Source: Paenibacillus_E sp040812395
GTDB lineage: Bacteria; Bacillota; Bacilli; Paenibacillales; NBRC-103111
Direction of reading: 5' to 3'
Length of the DNA: 64,000 bases
Assembly: GCF_040812395.1 (NCBI RefSeq)
Contig: NZ_JBFNXH010000008.1
Coordinates: 1-64,000 of the forward strand
Below are positions 51,190 to 60,698 of this stretch, one piece after another. A model generated the notes under the pieces. The model saw nothing but the letters and a program-made list of their open reading frames with translations, ran no database searches and had not been told where the DNA came from. The translations under genes were made by a program, and so were the position numbers. Position 1 is the stretch's first letter. Each line of letters opens with the position of its first letter.

Positions 51190-51951
51190 ATGAATGCTGT
51201 AAAAAAAATGTTATCTGTTGTACTTGCTTTTACCTTTTTCTTAAGTGTGGCAGTAGTAGGATTTAGTGGTGAAGCTAAAGCTTCGGATCCGAATGTTCAG
51301 CTCGCGTATGCAAATACCAGTATTGATTACAGCGGAGGAAGCAGCGTCTACAGTCTGACAGGCGGAGTGGAAGTGAAAAATCTTGCGTACACCAAACAAG
51401 TCAGCGTCGCCTATACAACAGGCAATGGGCAATGGAATGAGCAACCTGCTTCTTATGCAGCGTCAAATGGCAATGGCTATGAAACGTGGACGTTCAATAT
51501 CGTTGCTCCTGCATCTTCTGCCTTTGAATTCTCCTTTAAATATGTAGTCAACGGCCAAACGTACTGGGATAACAACGGAGGCAGCAATTACAAGGTTGGA
51601 GGGACCGGACAACCGGATCGTATTCTCGGTACATCGGCTCTGCAACTGTCCGAAAAACATTATTATTCGAATCGCTCAGGACTCTATATATACGGAAAAG
51701 TGTATTTGAAAAATCTGGCTCCGACCAAAACAGTCAACGTGGTGTATTCGTATGATAACTGGGCAACGACACAAACGGCCACAGCTACTTACGACAGCGC
51801 GGTCGCCGGATCGAATAATGCTTTTGAGAACTGGACATTCTCGTTTACTGCCAACGGACAACCCGTACAGTTTGCCATTTCATATACAGTCAATGGTGTG
51901 ACCTATTGGGATAACAATCATGGTGCTAATTATTCCCTACATTTTAATTAA
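51190..51951 (+). CDS. Secreted tandem CBM21-like protein
   Basis: A 253-aa exported protein: signal peptide (about 1-31, ending EAKAS), then two repeats of a CBM21-like domain (about 36-135 and 155-253). Each repeat has the sequence VKNLAYTKQVSVAYTTxxxxW... and ends FxYxVNGxTYWDNNxGxNY, the CBM21 signature. There is no catalytic domain. The ATG follows AGGAGTG. CBM21 domains bind starch or glycogen and are rare outside eukaryotes; the ligand here could instead be the exopolysaccharide made by the next operon. Confidence 0.85.
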   Translation: MNAVKKMLSVVLAFTFFLSVAVVGFSGEAKASDPNVQLAYANTSIDYSGGSSVYSLTGGVEVKNLAYTKQVSVAYTTGNGQWNEQPASYAASNGNGYETWTFNIVAPASSAFEFSFKYVVNGQTYWDNNGGSNYKVGGTGQPDRILGTSALQLSEKHYYSNRSGLYIYGKVYLKNLAPTKTVNVVYSYDNWATTQTATATYDSAVAGSNNAFENWTFSFTANGQPVQFAISYTVNGVTYWDNNHGANYSLHFN

Positions 51952-52016
51952 TAGAGATCTTATATAAAAATAGAGAGATTGAAATCGGATAAATGTGATA
52001 AAAAGGAGAGATATCC

Positions 52017-52781
52017 ATGAAGATTGTTAAAAGAATGTTCGCAGCTTTATTCGCGTTTGCGTTGATTCTAGGGTCTACATGGTTAAATGCGCCTGTTTCT
52101 GCTGCGGGAGGTCCTGTTGAACTGATTAAAGCATCGATTTATTCCTACAAATTCGGGTTTACTTCCTTCAGCGGCGATATCGAGGTTCAGAATCTTGCCT
52201 ACCAAAAAAATGTAACGATTCATTACTCCCCGGGTGATGGCCAATGGTATGATACTAGCGCATCGTATGCAAGGCCTGCGGATGCATCGCATGAGATTTG
52301 GCATTTTGACATCTCGACGCATCAAATGACGGATGAGCATCCGGAGCTGAAAAACGCCGATACGATACAGTTTGCCATTAAGTATGAAGTCAACGGCCAA
52401 ACGTATTGGGACAACAACGGCAATCAGAATTATTCCGTGAGCCGGTATAACATGGAATCCGTCATTTTGGGTGCTCCTCAGGTGCTGCGCTTGAATGAAC
52501 TATTGACTAATGGCATTTTCAACGGCAATCTGTTCGTGAAAAATGAGGGATACGCCAAAACGGTTAAAATCGTATACACGACAGATAACTGGCAAACAAC
52601 GCATGAAGGCCAAGCCTATTACTATGGGGCAGCGAACGGCAGCAATAGTGTAGAGAGTTGGAGCTTTGGCATTTATGTGGATCCGAACGCGGCACAAATC
52701 AAGTATGCGATCTCTTATAGCGTCAATGGTCAAACCTACTGGGATAACAATTATGGCAATAATTACACGGTAAACAAATAA
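52017..52781 (+). CDS. Secreted tandem CBM21-like protein, paralog
   Basis: A 254-aa paralog of the gene 65 nt upstream: signal peptide ending SAAG, and two CBM21-like repeats (about 32-142 and 155-254) with VQNLAYQKNVTIHYSPGDGQW and VKNEGYAKTVKIVYTTDNWQTT, each closing with the VNGQTYWDNN signature. The ATG follows AAAGGAGAG. The tandem duplication suggests dosage or ligand diversification. No enzyme domain. A terminator follows, separating the pair from ydaJ. Confidence 0.85.
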   Translation: MKIVKRMFAALFAFALILGSTWLNAPVSAAGGPVELIKASIYSYKFGFTSFSGDIEVQNLAYQKNVTIHYSPGDGQWYDTSASYARPADASHEIWHFDISTHQMTDEHPELKNADTIQFAIKYEVNGQTYWDNNGNQNYSVSRYNMESVILGAPQVLRLNELLTNGIFNGNLFVKNEGYAKTVKIVYTTDNWQTTHEGQAYYYGAANGSNSVESWSFGIYVDPNAAQIKYAISYSVNGQTYWDNNYGNNYTVNK

Positions 52782-52790
52782 GAAAGAAGC

Positions 52791-52835
52791 CGAACAGGCA
52801 CGAATGCGGGAAGCTCGCTTCGTGTCTGTTTTGTT
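52791..52835 (+). terminator. Intrinsic terminator after the CBM21 pair
   Basis: The arms gaacaggcacgaa / ttcgtgtctgttt are followed by TGTTGTTTG; the stem has one mismatch. Confidence 0.8.
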
Positions 52836-52929
52836 GTTTGTTCAGAATTTGGATTGTTTACATTGTTAAGCAAGAGGAATAAACTTAGATAATCTAGCCA
52901 TTTCTACAACAAGACTTAGGAGGCAAGTG

Positions 52930-54081
52930 GTGACTTTTTTCAAAAAGAGCATGTGGAGTTTGATGATTGTTTTTGGCGCGGTCGTTGTGTATACCGTCCT
53001 GCCAGTTGATCACAAATATACAATGGTGACTGACGTGAACTCTCAAAGCAAAGAGCCTCAGGAACGCGTTCTTCCCGGCGAGCAATTTATTCGATCGAAC
53101 ATGATGAATGAGAACGGGACGCTAAGAACGAATTTGGTTGCCAAAGTTACGACAGATCCGCAGACGGCCATGGGTCAGGACGCTTTATCCGAATCTATGG
53201 GATTATGGCTGCAATATGCGTATGAAAAGGGCGACGTTTCTTTATTTCGCCATGCTGCGGATGTCATTCAACAAAAATTTATGAAGTCGGACGGCTGGAT
53301 TGCTTGGAAGATCAGTTCGAGCGGCAAGCCGGTTACAACCAATGCCCTTGTCGATGATTTGCGAATCGCTTATTCCTTCTACAACGCCTCGGTTAAATGG
53401 AAGGATGCTGATTTCAAGAAAACAGCGGATACGATTACGAAGAGCGTGACGAAAAGGCAGGTTGTTAACGGCACCTTCCGGGATTTCTATGATAATGAGA
53501 AAAAGTGGCCAAGCAATGTGATTACACTGCCCTATCTGGATGCTTACGCCATTGTCAATTTATATGAACAAAGCAAGATTACGGAAGACCTGTATCAGAA
53601 AACGAAAACATTCATGATCGATCTTCCAGTGAAAAACGGTTTCTATCCCATTAACTATCATGTGGACGAAAAACGCTTTGAATACCAAGATGAGGTTAAT
53701 CTGTTAGATCAGCTGTTTGTTGAATATTCCCGTGCGAAGTTTGGAGAAAAGGACTCGGAGTTGTGGTCGTTCCTCAAGGAATCTTTTCAAAACGATCATG
53801 TTCTATACGGAAAATATGACTTGGCCACAAAACAAAGAGCTGTAGATTATGAATCCCCTTCTGTATACGGCCTAGCCATTTTGTGTGCCTTGGAGCGGGG
53901 GGAAAGCGAGCTTGCGAAAGATCTGTATTATCGAATGATTCGCTTCCAAACCTTGAATCCGACCAGTGAATATTACGGCGGCTATATGAATTACGGGCCG
54001 ACGACGGATACGCACATTTTTGACAACTTGGTTCCCTTGCTCGCAGAAAGGAAGCTTTATAATGCAAGGATTTTACAATAA
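52930..54081 (+). CDS. ydaJ: YdaJ-like GH8-family glycoside hydrolase
   Basis: A 383-aa membrane-anchored protein: N-terminal hydrophobic anchor (about 7-25), then an (alpha/alpha)6-type GH8 domain. The catalytic Glu is in DALSESMGLWLQYA and a conserved Asp in VDDLRIAYSF. The GTG at 52930 is 6 nt after AGGAGG. It is first in an operon with the B. subtilis ydaJKLMN order, so the role is probably to trim the polymer that the synthase exports, like BcsZ or PssZ. Confidence 0.85.
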   Translation: MTFFKKSMWSLMIVFGAVVVYTVLPVDHKYTMVTDVNSQSKEPQERVLPGEQFIRSNMMNENGTLRTNLVAKVTTDPQTAMGQDALSESMGLWLQYAYEKGDVSLFRHAADVIQQKFMKSDGWIAWKISSSGKPVTTNALVDDLRIAYSFYNASVKWKDADFKKTADTITKSVTKRQVVNGTFRDFYDNEKKWPSNVITLPYLDAYAIVNLYEQSKITEDLYQKTKTFMIDLPVKNGFYPINYHVDEKRFEYQDEVNLLDQLFVEYSRAKFGEKDSELWSFLKESFQNDHVLYGKYDLATKQRAVDYESPSVYGLAILCALERGESELAKDLYYRMIRFQTLNPTSEYYGGYMNYGPTTDTHIFDNLVPLLAERKLYNARILQ

Positions 54082-54916
54082 AACGCGTACTTTTTCCATT
54101 GTTCAGAGCTGCTTCTTGCTCTTTGTAGTTGCTTTGTGTTTATATGTGACCGGGTTTCAGGGAATTTCATGGACAACAACTGCGCTATTTGCAAGTGTGC
54201 TTCTCATTGCTTTCGTAAGCTTGCTCGGCGGACTGCTGTTCGGTCTGGGCATCTCCCTCGCCGCGATGTTTCTGCTTGGGTCTGTGCTCATTTGGAATGT
54301 GTATGTTTCCTCCACTGCTATCTTATCCGTCAGAGAAACGGTGATTTGGATGATTGCCATTGGCGTTTCCGCTTTCATGGGGGGCATTCTCCACAGGTGG
54401 GCTACCACGGTAACTCATGAGAACGAGGAGATGGCCAGTAAATTCGATGAGCTCGTCACGATTGATGAAACGACCGGTTTCGATAATAAAAAGAGATTCT
54501 ATTTTGAGCTAGAGGAAGAATTTAAGCGTTCGATACGCACGGGTACCCCGTTCACGCTTCTGCTAATCCAGTTTAAGTATGTGAAAGAATATGAACGTAT
54601 ATATGGGAGCGAAGAGAAGAAGCATTTGATCAAGTCGCTCTCTGATGTGCTGTGGAAGCAAACGCGGATCAGTGACCGCAAGTTTAGGATAGAGGATGAC
54701 ACCTTTGCCATTATTTTATTTAATACGGGGGCAGAGAGTGTTCATTATGTGCTCGATAAAATTGAGGATCCGCTGAAGGTTCATCAATTGGCGAACCGGA
54801 AAAAAGAAGTGACCATTACCGTTTCCTTCGGCGCGGCCAGCTTTGACCGTGAGCTAAATGATTACTCGGAGTTGATTCAGCTTGCTTACGAAGAACTTGA
54901 AGCTTTTACACAATAA
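54062..54916 (+). CDS. ydaK: YdaK-like degenerate GGDEF c-di-GMP receptor
   Basis: A 284-aa protein with an N-terminal membrane part (about 5 TM segments, 1-118) and a C-terminal GGDEF domain (about 130-284). The active-site motif is EDDTF instead of GGDEF, so cyclase activity is not expected, but the inhibitory-site motif RxxD is kept as RISD at the right spacing upstream. That suggests a c-di-GMP receptor that switches on polymer synthesis. The ATG at 54062 overlaps ydaJ by 20 nt and follows AAAGGAAG. Confidence 0.87.
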   Translation: MQGFYNKTRTFSIVQSCFLLFVVALCLYVTGFQGISWTTTALFASVLLIAFVSLLGGLLFGLGISLAAMFLLGSVLIWNVYVSSTAILSVRETVIWMIAIGVSAFMGGILHRWATTVTHENEEMASKFDELVTIDETTGFDNKKRFYFELEEEFKRSIRTGTPFTLLLIQFKYVKEYERIYGSEEKKHLIKSLSDVLWKQTRISDRKFRIEDDTFAIILFNTGAESVHYVLDKIEDPLKVHQLANRKKEVTITVSFGAASFDRELNDYSELIQLAYEELEAFTQ

Positions 54917-56660
54917 AATCATACATCGGTCAATTCTTGTGAGCTTGTTGATCATTTTGAGCCTTAACTTCATGCCTCAGTCCAAGGCATTCTCGGCCGT
55001 CTCAACTAGTCGGGTATTGGTCATCTACTCGACAGAATCCGGCACGATGAACGAGTCGGTTCGTCTCTTGGACCTGCTGCTGGGCCAGTTTACGGGTCAG
55101 ATTACATTCAAAGCAGATGAGGCTGTGACGAGCGGCGATTTGCAGGAAGTCACTCATCTGGTCTATTACGGGAATACTGCAAAGAAACTCCCATCTGCCG
55201 TTGCACCGCTCATTGGGGAATTTAAGGGTTCTGTCTTAGCGATTGGAGAAAACGCAGATCAACTCGGCGCCCGCTTTTCTTTTATGAAGACCCGGCCTGA
55301 CACGGTCATTAATAAAATTTCTAAAACGGATCCTTCGACCCATGAACCGGTGTATCAGCTTCTGGATGTTAATTATGCCATTACACATGTCGAATTGTTG
55401 CGTGGAGAAACGATTTTACAGGGCTGGAAGGGGGATATCCCCTTTCCTCTATTTGTCCAATATGAAAACAGCGCTTATCTGGCATCGTCCGATTTGTATG
55501 TCCCCTTCAATCGCTTCTTGAGCGAAGGCCTTGCGGCTTTTCTCGGCAAACCGCTCCTATCGGAGCGAATGGCCTATATCCGCCTTGAAGACATTCATCC
55601 CATGTCTGACCCGAAGCTGCTGAAACAAACCGGCGATTATTTGGCTGATAAGGGGATTCCCTTCATGATAGCGGTCATTCCGGTCTACACGAATTCGGAA
55701 ACCAACCAGCAGATTCATCTAGCGGAATCGCCGCAGCTCGTCGAGGTACTGCGCTATTTGCAAGGGCGCGGGGCAAGTATTCTTTTGCACGGATATACCC
55801 ACCAATACAGATCTTCCGAGACAGGGGAAGGCTTTGAATTCTGGGATGTGAAGAATAACACACCAATCTGGGGGCCCGCTGATCACGAGACAACGGTGAA
55901 AAAGCGGTACGAATTTTCATCCAAAGCGGATTATGACCATTATATGGATGGGCTCAATGCCTTCGAGAGCGCTTATGTAGAGACGAGAGTGCAGAGCGGT
56001 ATTCGCGAATTAACGGAACTTGGTTTATATCCGCTTGCTTTTGAAGCTCCCCACTATGTCATGAGCCAAAACGGGTACGAGGTGGTGTCCCGCTACTTCA
56101 ACTATTTGCTTGGCCAGACACAGATCAGCGATAGCGATTGGCAGCACATGGGTGTCTCTGCTTTTATGTCGAAACCGTCCTTTCTTCATGGAATGGCGCT
56201 GCTTCCCGAAACCATAGGCTTTTATGATCATACCTCACTCACGCCAGAGGCGGATATAGATCAAAAAATTAATGACATGGAATTCGTTGAAGGCGGCATG
56301 ATGGGCATGTTTTATCATCCCTATTTGGGCTTGGAGAAACTCAAAACGTTTATTTCGCATCTGGAGCGTGTACCGAACGTATCCTGGCTGGATTTAAGAA
56401 AAATGAACATTTCTGTGCATGCGCCTAACCTGACTATCTCAACAGATGCACAGGGGAAAATTCATTATGACAACACATCGCCTCCTGTGGAAACGCCGCA
56501 CATTGTGCAAGGCATTAAGCGTCTAGGGAGCTTGCAGTTGATCCTGTGGGGCATGGCGATACTCGTGGCGATGATGGTTTTGATGTTCTTCCTGTACACC
56601 CTTAGCATGAGAATGAACCTGCGCAAACAACTATTTGAGGAGCGAAACATCAGTGGCTAA
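54882..56660 (+). CDS. ydaL: YdaL-like DUF2334 membrane protein (deacetylase-related)
   Basis: A 592-aa protein with an N-terminal signal/anchor (about 14-36), a Rossmann-like domain (45-200), a NodB-related DUF2334 domain (about 225-480, with RLEDIHPMSDP, LHGYTHQYRSS and FEAPHYVMS) and one TM near the C-terminus (about 550-575). The TTG at 54882 lies 10 nt after GGAG; it overlaps ydaK by 35 nt. Likely removes acetyl groups from, or otherwise modifies, the exported glycan. Confidence 0.85.
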   Translation: MLTKNLKLLHNKIIHRSILVSLLIILSLNFMPQSKAFSAVSTSRVLVIYSTESGTMNESVRLLDLLLGQFTGQITFKADEAVTSGDLQEVTHLVYYGNTAKKLPSAVAPLIGEFKGSVLAIGENADQLGARFSFMKTRPDTVINKISKTDPSTHEPVYQLLDVNYAITHVELLRGETILQGWKGDIPFPLFVQYENSAYLASSDLYVPFNRFLSEGLAAFLGKPLLSERMAYIRLEDIHPMSDPKLLKQTGDYLADKGIPFMIAVIPVYTNSETNQQIHLAESPQLVEVLRYLQGRGASILLHGYTHQYRSSETGEGFEFWDVKNNTPIWGPADHETTVKKRYEFSSKADYDHYMDGLNAFESAYVETRVQSGIRELTELGLYPLAFEAPHYVMSQNGYEVVSRYFNYLLGQTQISDSDWQHMGVSAFMSKPSFLHGMALLPETIGFYDHTSLTPEADIDQKINDMEFVEGGMMGMFYHPYLGLEKLKTFISHLERVPNVSWLDLRKMNISVHAPNLTISTDAQGKIHYDNTSPPVETPHIVQGIKRLGSLQLILWGMAILVAMMVLMFFLYTLSMRMNLRKQLFEERNISG

Positions 56661-57930
56661 TACTTTGTTCTATGCCTCATTGACTGTCATCTGGCTCATG
56701 CTGTTATACCATATGTTTCTCATGCAGGGAGGCTACATGCACTATCTCCGCTATAGGCGGCCCATTGCTGAATGGGAAAAGAAGCAGCATAACTGGCCTA
56801 AAGTTAGTGTGATGATCCCTGCGCATAATGAAGAGGTTGTCATTGAACGGACAATTAAAGCGATGCTCAAGCTCGAATACCCAAAAGATTTACTGGAGAT
56901 TATTGTTATCAACGATAACTCTAAGGATCGAACAGGAGAGATCGCAGACAGCTACGCAAGCCGCTATCCTAGGTTGAAAGTCGTGCATCTCAAACCTCCC
57001 AATATAGGAGGCGGAAAGTCTGGCGCATTGAACCAAGGGTTTAAACACGCCACGGGTGACGTGATTGTTGTTTATGATGCGGATAATACCCCGGAGCGTA
57101 AAGCGGTATACTATTTGGTACTAGCGATGCTGAACGATCCGAAAGCCGGAGCCGTCGTCGGTAAATTTCGCGTCATCAATGCGGCTCAAACGCTGTTGAC
57201 ACGTTTCATTAATATTGAAACGATCTGCTTTCAATGGATGGCGCAAGCGGGCCGTTTCCATTGGTTCCGTGTGGCAACCATCCCTGGAACTAACTTCGCT
57301 ATACGGCGCAGCATCATAGAGGAGCTGGGTGGATGGGATGAGAAAGCTTTGGCGGAGGATACCGAGCTGACGATTCGCGTCTACAATATGGGCTATCACA
57401 TCCGCTTCTTCCCTGCCGCGATCACGTGGGAGCAGGAACCGGAAACGATGAAAGTATGGTGGAAGCAGCGCACACGCTGGGCGCGAGGCAATCAATACGT
57501 CGTGCTTAAATTCATGGCAAAACTGTTTACATTAAAACGGAAAAGTATCGTATTCGATCTGATTTACTTCTTTTTTACGTATTTTCTTTTCTTTTTCGGC
57601 GTTATCGTTTCGGATGGTTTATTTCTCGTTAATTTATTCGTAGACTTGCATCTGAATGTGGGGATCATCTCGACTATTCTTTGGATTCTGGCTTATTTCT
57701 TGTATATAACCGAAGTATTGATGGCTCTGGGTATTGAGAAAACGGAGCTCAACACGAAAAACTTCTTTATCGTCTCTCTCATGTACTTCACGTACTCCCA
57801 GTTCTGGATCCTGCTTGTGCTCTACGCTTTGTTCCTGGAAATGAAACGCATATTGCTGAAGCAAGAAACCAAATGGTACAAGACAGAGCGCTTTCAGCAA
57901 ACGAAAAAACATGACAGCTCCATTACCTGA
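56653..57930 (+). CDS. ydaM: YdaM-like processive GT2 synthase
   Basis: A 425-aa family 2 glycosyltransferase. One N-terminal TM (5-25), the catalytic domain (about 45-290) with IVINDNSKDR, VVYDADNTPE, LAEDTELTIRV and QRTRWARGNQ (the D,D,D,QxxRW set), then three or four TM segments. The GTG at 56653 is 10 nt after GAGGAG and lies within the end of ydaL. This is the polymerising subunit; the polymer is unknown. Confidence 0.92.
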   Translation: MANTLFYASLTVIWLMLLYHMFLMQGGYMHYLRYRRPIAEWEKKQHNWPKVSVMIPAHNEEVVIERTIKAMLKLEYPKDLLEIIVINDNSKDRTGEIADSYASRYPRLKVVHLKPPNIGGGKSGALNQGFKHATGDVIVVYDADNTPERKAVYYLVLAMLNDPKAGAVVGKFRVINAAQTLLTRFINIETICFQWMAQAGRFHWFRVATIPGTNFAIRRSIIEELGGWDEKALAEDTELTIRVYNMGYHIRFFPAAITWEQEPETMKVWWKQRTRWARGNQYVVLKFMAKLFTLKRKSIVFDLIYFFFTYFLFFFGVIVSDGLFLVNLFVDLHLNVGIISTILWILAYFLYITEVLMALGIEKTELNTKNFFIVSLMYFTYSQFWILLVLYALFLEMKRILLKQETKWYKTERFQQTKKHDSSIT

Positions 57931-57958
57931 TTCCATTTCGTTGAAAGGTGTTTCCAGC

Positions 57959-60211
57959 ATGAACATTTATCTTAAAACATGGCTGTACAGCAGCATAAGT
58001 CTGTTAGCTGTGCAGCTCACCGCTGAGCCTTTGCTTGCGCAAGCTGAGGGCGCTGATCCCGCCGCGGCGGGAAGACTGAACGTCACATCGGCTTATATGA
58101 AGGACGGAGCTCTGGCCACATTCACCTCTAACCTATCTGCCGTATCTCCAGGCTACTTAACTCACCTCACCAATGACAATATTTCGATGGCCAGAGTCGA
58201 TCATTCGCAGCAGTTGTTTTATAGCGTGCCAAGAGCCGGGATGAGCGAGGGAAGCTATATAGATTTAGATATCAGTTACTCCGATTTGCTCGTCCCTACG
58301 AGTTCTACGCTTACGATAGCGGTCGATGGCAGACCGGTAAAAAGCATTCCTTTGACGAAAGAGACAAGTTCCCGTCTTGTGACCAGAATTCCTTTGGGGA
58401 ATGACGATGTGACGCCGGGCTTCCATGCCGTTACGCTTGACAAGCATAGTACCATCTCGAACGATGTGTGCAGCGATGAGGAGAATCCGGCGAATTGGGT
58501 GAGAATCAATCGCTCTTCGGCCATTTTCTTAAACACGGCGACGACGTTCACGACGAATGATGTGCTCAGAAATTATCCATTTCCCTTCGTTGAACCAAGC
58601 ATTCAAAATGAAATGTACGGGGCGGTTATGCTTCCGGATCATCCTTCGGCGGAATTGATTGCGTCGGCGATGCAGGTGGCGACCTACTTTTCATCGAAAA
58701 CAGCCACTAAACGGCCAACACCGATTGTGACGGAATCCGAGTGGTTGAGTAAAGACCACTTACTTCCGGCCCTAGCGCTCGGCAGCATCAATGCGTGGAG
58801 CGGCCCGGTTAAGCAAATGCTGCAAAATAATCCGGTTCACGTACATAACCAGCAGCTGAGCCTGGATGCTTTCGCGGTCACCGAGCAAGCTAGCAATGAG
58901 ACCAGACAAGTGCTTCTTGTGTCTGCGGTTGATGATAAGGTGATCAAAGACCGGATTCATTTGCTGACAGAAAAAGATTTCGTTGATCAGCTGGCAGGCA
59001 ATCATCTTATGATTACTGATGCGCAGCAGGCGGCGGATGTACAAGCTCCGACAAAACCAATCACATTCGAATCAGTGGGGACATCGAATATCAAATTGGA
59101 TGAAACACACCTGAATTCTGAACGGTTGTTCTACACGATTCCTTCATTCTGGAGTCTAACCGGGGAAAGCCAACTGACATTGAAAGTGCGTGTTTCTTCC
59201 CTCTTGCAGAATGACTCGGCGCTTTCCAGGGATAACAAGAGCACGAGCACGCCAGCGCCGACGGCAAATACAGGTTTAACGGTCATCATTAATGATGTCC
59301 CCAAAACATTCTCTTTCGCGGAAATCGTTGCCTCCCAAAAAGCAGATGACAGCTACCTTCTGACGGTGCCGCTTGCGCCCTATTTGAAAGAGAACAAAAC
59401 CAACGTGTTGACGATGTCATTCTCGGCACAATTGAATGAAGCGCACAATGCCTGCGGTCCGAAATCTGATAGCGGGAAATGGATTTTCATTGATAAAAGC
59501 AGCACACTTCAGCTGCCGCATGAGATCCTGAAGGAAACGAGCTTTAGAAACTGGCCAGCCCCGTTTGTTGATGATAACGGACTTGGGCAAACGGTGTTTC
59601 TTTTGCCGAAAGATGTTGGCGGCACTTTGCTTAGCCAGTTCGCTGCGATGATTCGATCCATGACGAGCGATGTCTCGAAGAACACCGCTGTCGACATCGT
59701 CCGGGATGGAGATCCTGATCTGGAACAGAAGCTTAAAGGCCATAACGTAGTTATTGTCGGTAATCCAAGCGATTTCCAGTCCCTACAAGCTTATAAGGAT
59801 ACGCTGGTATTGGGTCCAGGCAATGAGCAGCTTCGCTTGGCTAATCCTAATCTGATTAATGAAACGACGGACTACGCAGCCTGGATTCAAACCTCTCTAT
59901 GGGACAAAGTACGGGTGATGGCGGTCTTTCAGGCCGGAGCAAACAACCAAAAGGCGGCAGATACGTTCACGAACGCGAGTTTGCTCCAATTTCTGAGTAA
60001 TGAGCAGAAAAGCAGTCAAGCCGTCGTGATGAGCAAATCGGGGGAAGTTGTAGCCTTCGATACCAAAAGCATGGAGCAAGCGAAGCCTGAAACAACGCCA
60101 GCGAGTGCGGCTCGATCGAACATATCGTTGATCTGGGCAGCTGCCGCGATCGGGGTCGTATTTATCATCGGTTTGATTCTGTTTATCCGTCTGCTTCGTC
60201 GTCCTAAGTAA
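57959..60211 (+). CDS. ydaN: YdaN-like BcsB-type co-synthase protein
   Basis: A 750-aa exported, membrane-anchored protein. Signal peptide (about 1-28), two repeated units each made of a carbohydrate-binding-like domain and a ferredoxin-like domain as in BcsB, and one C-terminal TM (about 725-748) before RLLRRPK. The ATG follows AAAGGTG; an upstream in-frame ATG at 57911 would overlap ydaM and lacks a site. It is last in ydaJKLMN. It should guide the growing chain out of the synthase. Confidence 0.9.
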   Translation: MNIYLKTWLYSSISLLAVQLTAEPLLAQAEGADPAAAGRLNVTSAYMKDGALATFTSNLSAVSPGYLTHLTNDNISMARVDHSQQLFYSVPRAGMSEGSYIDLDISYSDLLVPTSSTLTIAVDGRPVKSIPLTKETSSRLVTRIPLGNDDVTPGFHAVTLDKHSTISNDVCSDEENPANWVRINRSSAIFLNTATTFTTNDVLRNYPFPFVEPSIQNEMYGAVMLPDHPSAELIASAMQVATYFSSKTATKRPTPIVTESEWLSKDHLLPALALGSINAWSGPVKQMLQNNPVHVHNQQLSLDAFAVTEQASNETRQVLLVSAVDDKVIKDRIHLLTEKDFVDQLAGNHLMITDAQQAADVQAPTKPITFESVGTSNIKLDETHLNSERLFYTIPSFWSLTGESQLTLKVRVSSLLQNDSALSRDNKSTSTPAPTANTGLTVIINDVPKTFSFAEIVASQKADDSYLLTVPLAPYLKENKTNVLTMSFSAQLNEAHNACGPKSDSGKWIFIDKSSTLQLPHEILKETSFRNWPAPFVDDNGLGQTVFLLPKDVGGTLLSQFAAMIRSMTSDVSKNTAVDIVRDGDPDLEQKLKGHNVVIVGNPSDFQSLQAYKDTLVLGPGNEQLRLANPNLINETTDYAAWIQTSLWDKVRVMAVFQAGANNQKAADTFTNASLLQFLSNEQKSSQAVVMSKSGEVVAFDTKSMEQAKPETTPASAARSNISLIWAAAAIGVVFIIGLILFIRLLRRPK

Positions 60212-60239
60212 GACTACGGCAAGGCACGGAGTCTCATAA

Positions 60240-60551
60240 TTAATCGTACTTGTCTTCGTCAACACGGTTTTGATAGTCAAGGATAAGTTCAGCTTCGGTT
60301 TCAAAATTCAAATGCAGGGGAGCGGGGAGCCGCTCGAGGATTTCTTGGATCATCCCGAGTTCTAAAAACTCTTCCAGACTCTGGGGTTGTTCATCCAGAC
60401 GATAGGTCCACTCCCGCACAGCATCAATAAATGTATAGAAGGAGGCCTCAAATTCATTTGCGGTCTCTTCAGCATCCTCGTCATCCGGTTTTGACATGGT
60501 TTTCCAGTTCCTTAATGCCGCATTCAGTGTCTCTTCCACTTTGGCATCCAT
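60240..60551 (-). CDS. Hypothetical acidic protein
   Basis: A 103-aa very acidic protein (many Asp and Glu), predicted helical, no signal or TM. I see no known domain. AGGAGG lies 7 nt before the ATG. It is convergent with ydaN, 28 nt away, with no obvious terminator between. Confidence 0.7.
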   Translation of the reverse strand: MDAKVEETLNAALRNWKTMSKPDDEDAEETANEFEASFYTFIDAVREWTYRLDEQPQSLEEFLELGMIQEILERLPAPLHLNFETEAELILDYQNRVDEDKYD

Positions 60552-60645
60552 TTCGCAGCCTCCTGATTTCTCTTCTGAGTTTCGTTGATTCCATCAGTAT
60601 AACAAGCTTTGGAATAAAGGGAAAAGCTAGTGGATAAAATGTGGG

Positions 60646-60676
60646 TTGACTTTGACGGAGCGTAAAGGTGTACGAT
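60646..60676 (+). promoter_or_regulatory. MerR-type promoter with 19-bp spacer
   Basis: TTGACT (60646-60651) and TACGAT (60671-60676) are 19 bp apart, the overlong spacing on which MerR-family activators act. It lies just before the TipA-like gene, so autoregulation is likely. Confidence 0.55.
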
Positions 60677-60698
60677 GAATATGTCAGGAGGGATGAAC

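Noticed and set aside
54450..54916. Active diguanylate cyclase
   Set aside because: The GGDEF motif is degenerate (EDDTF).
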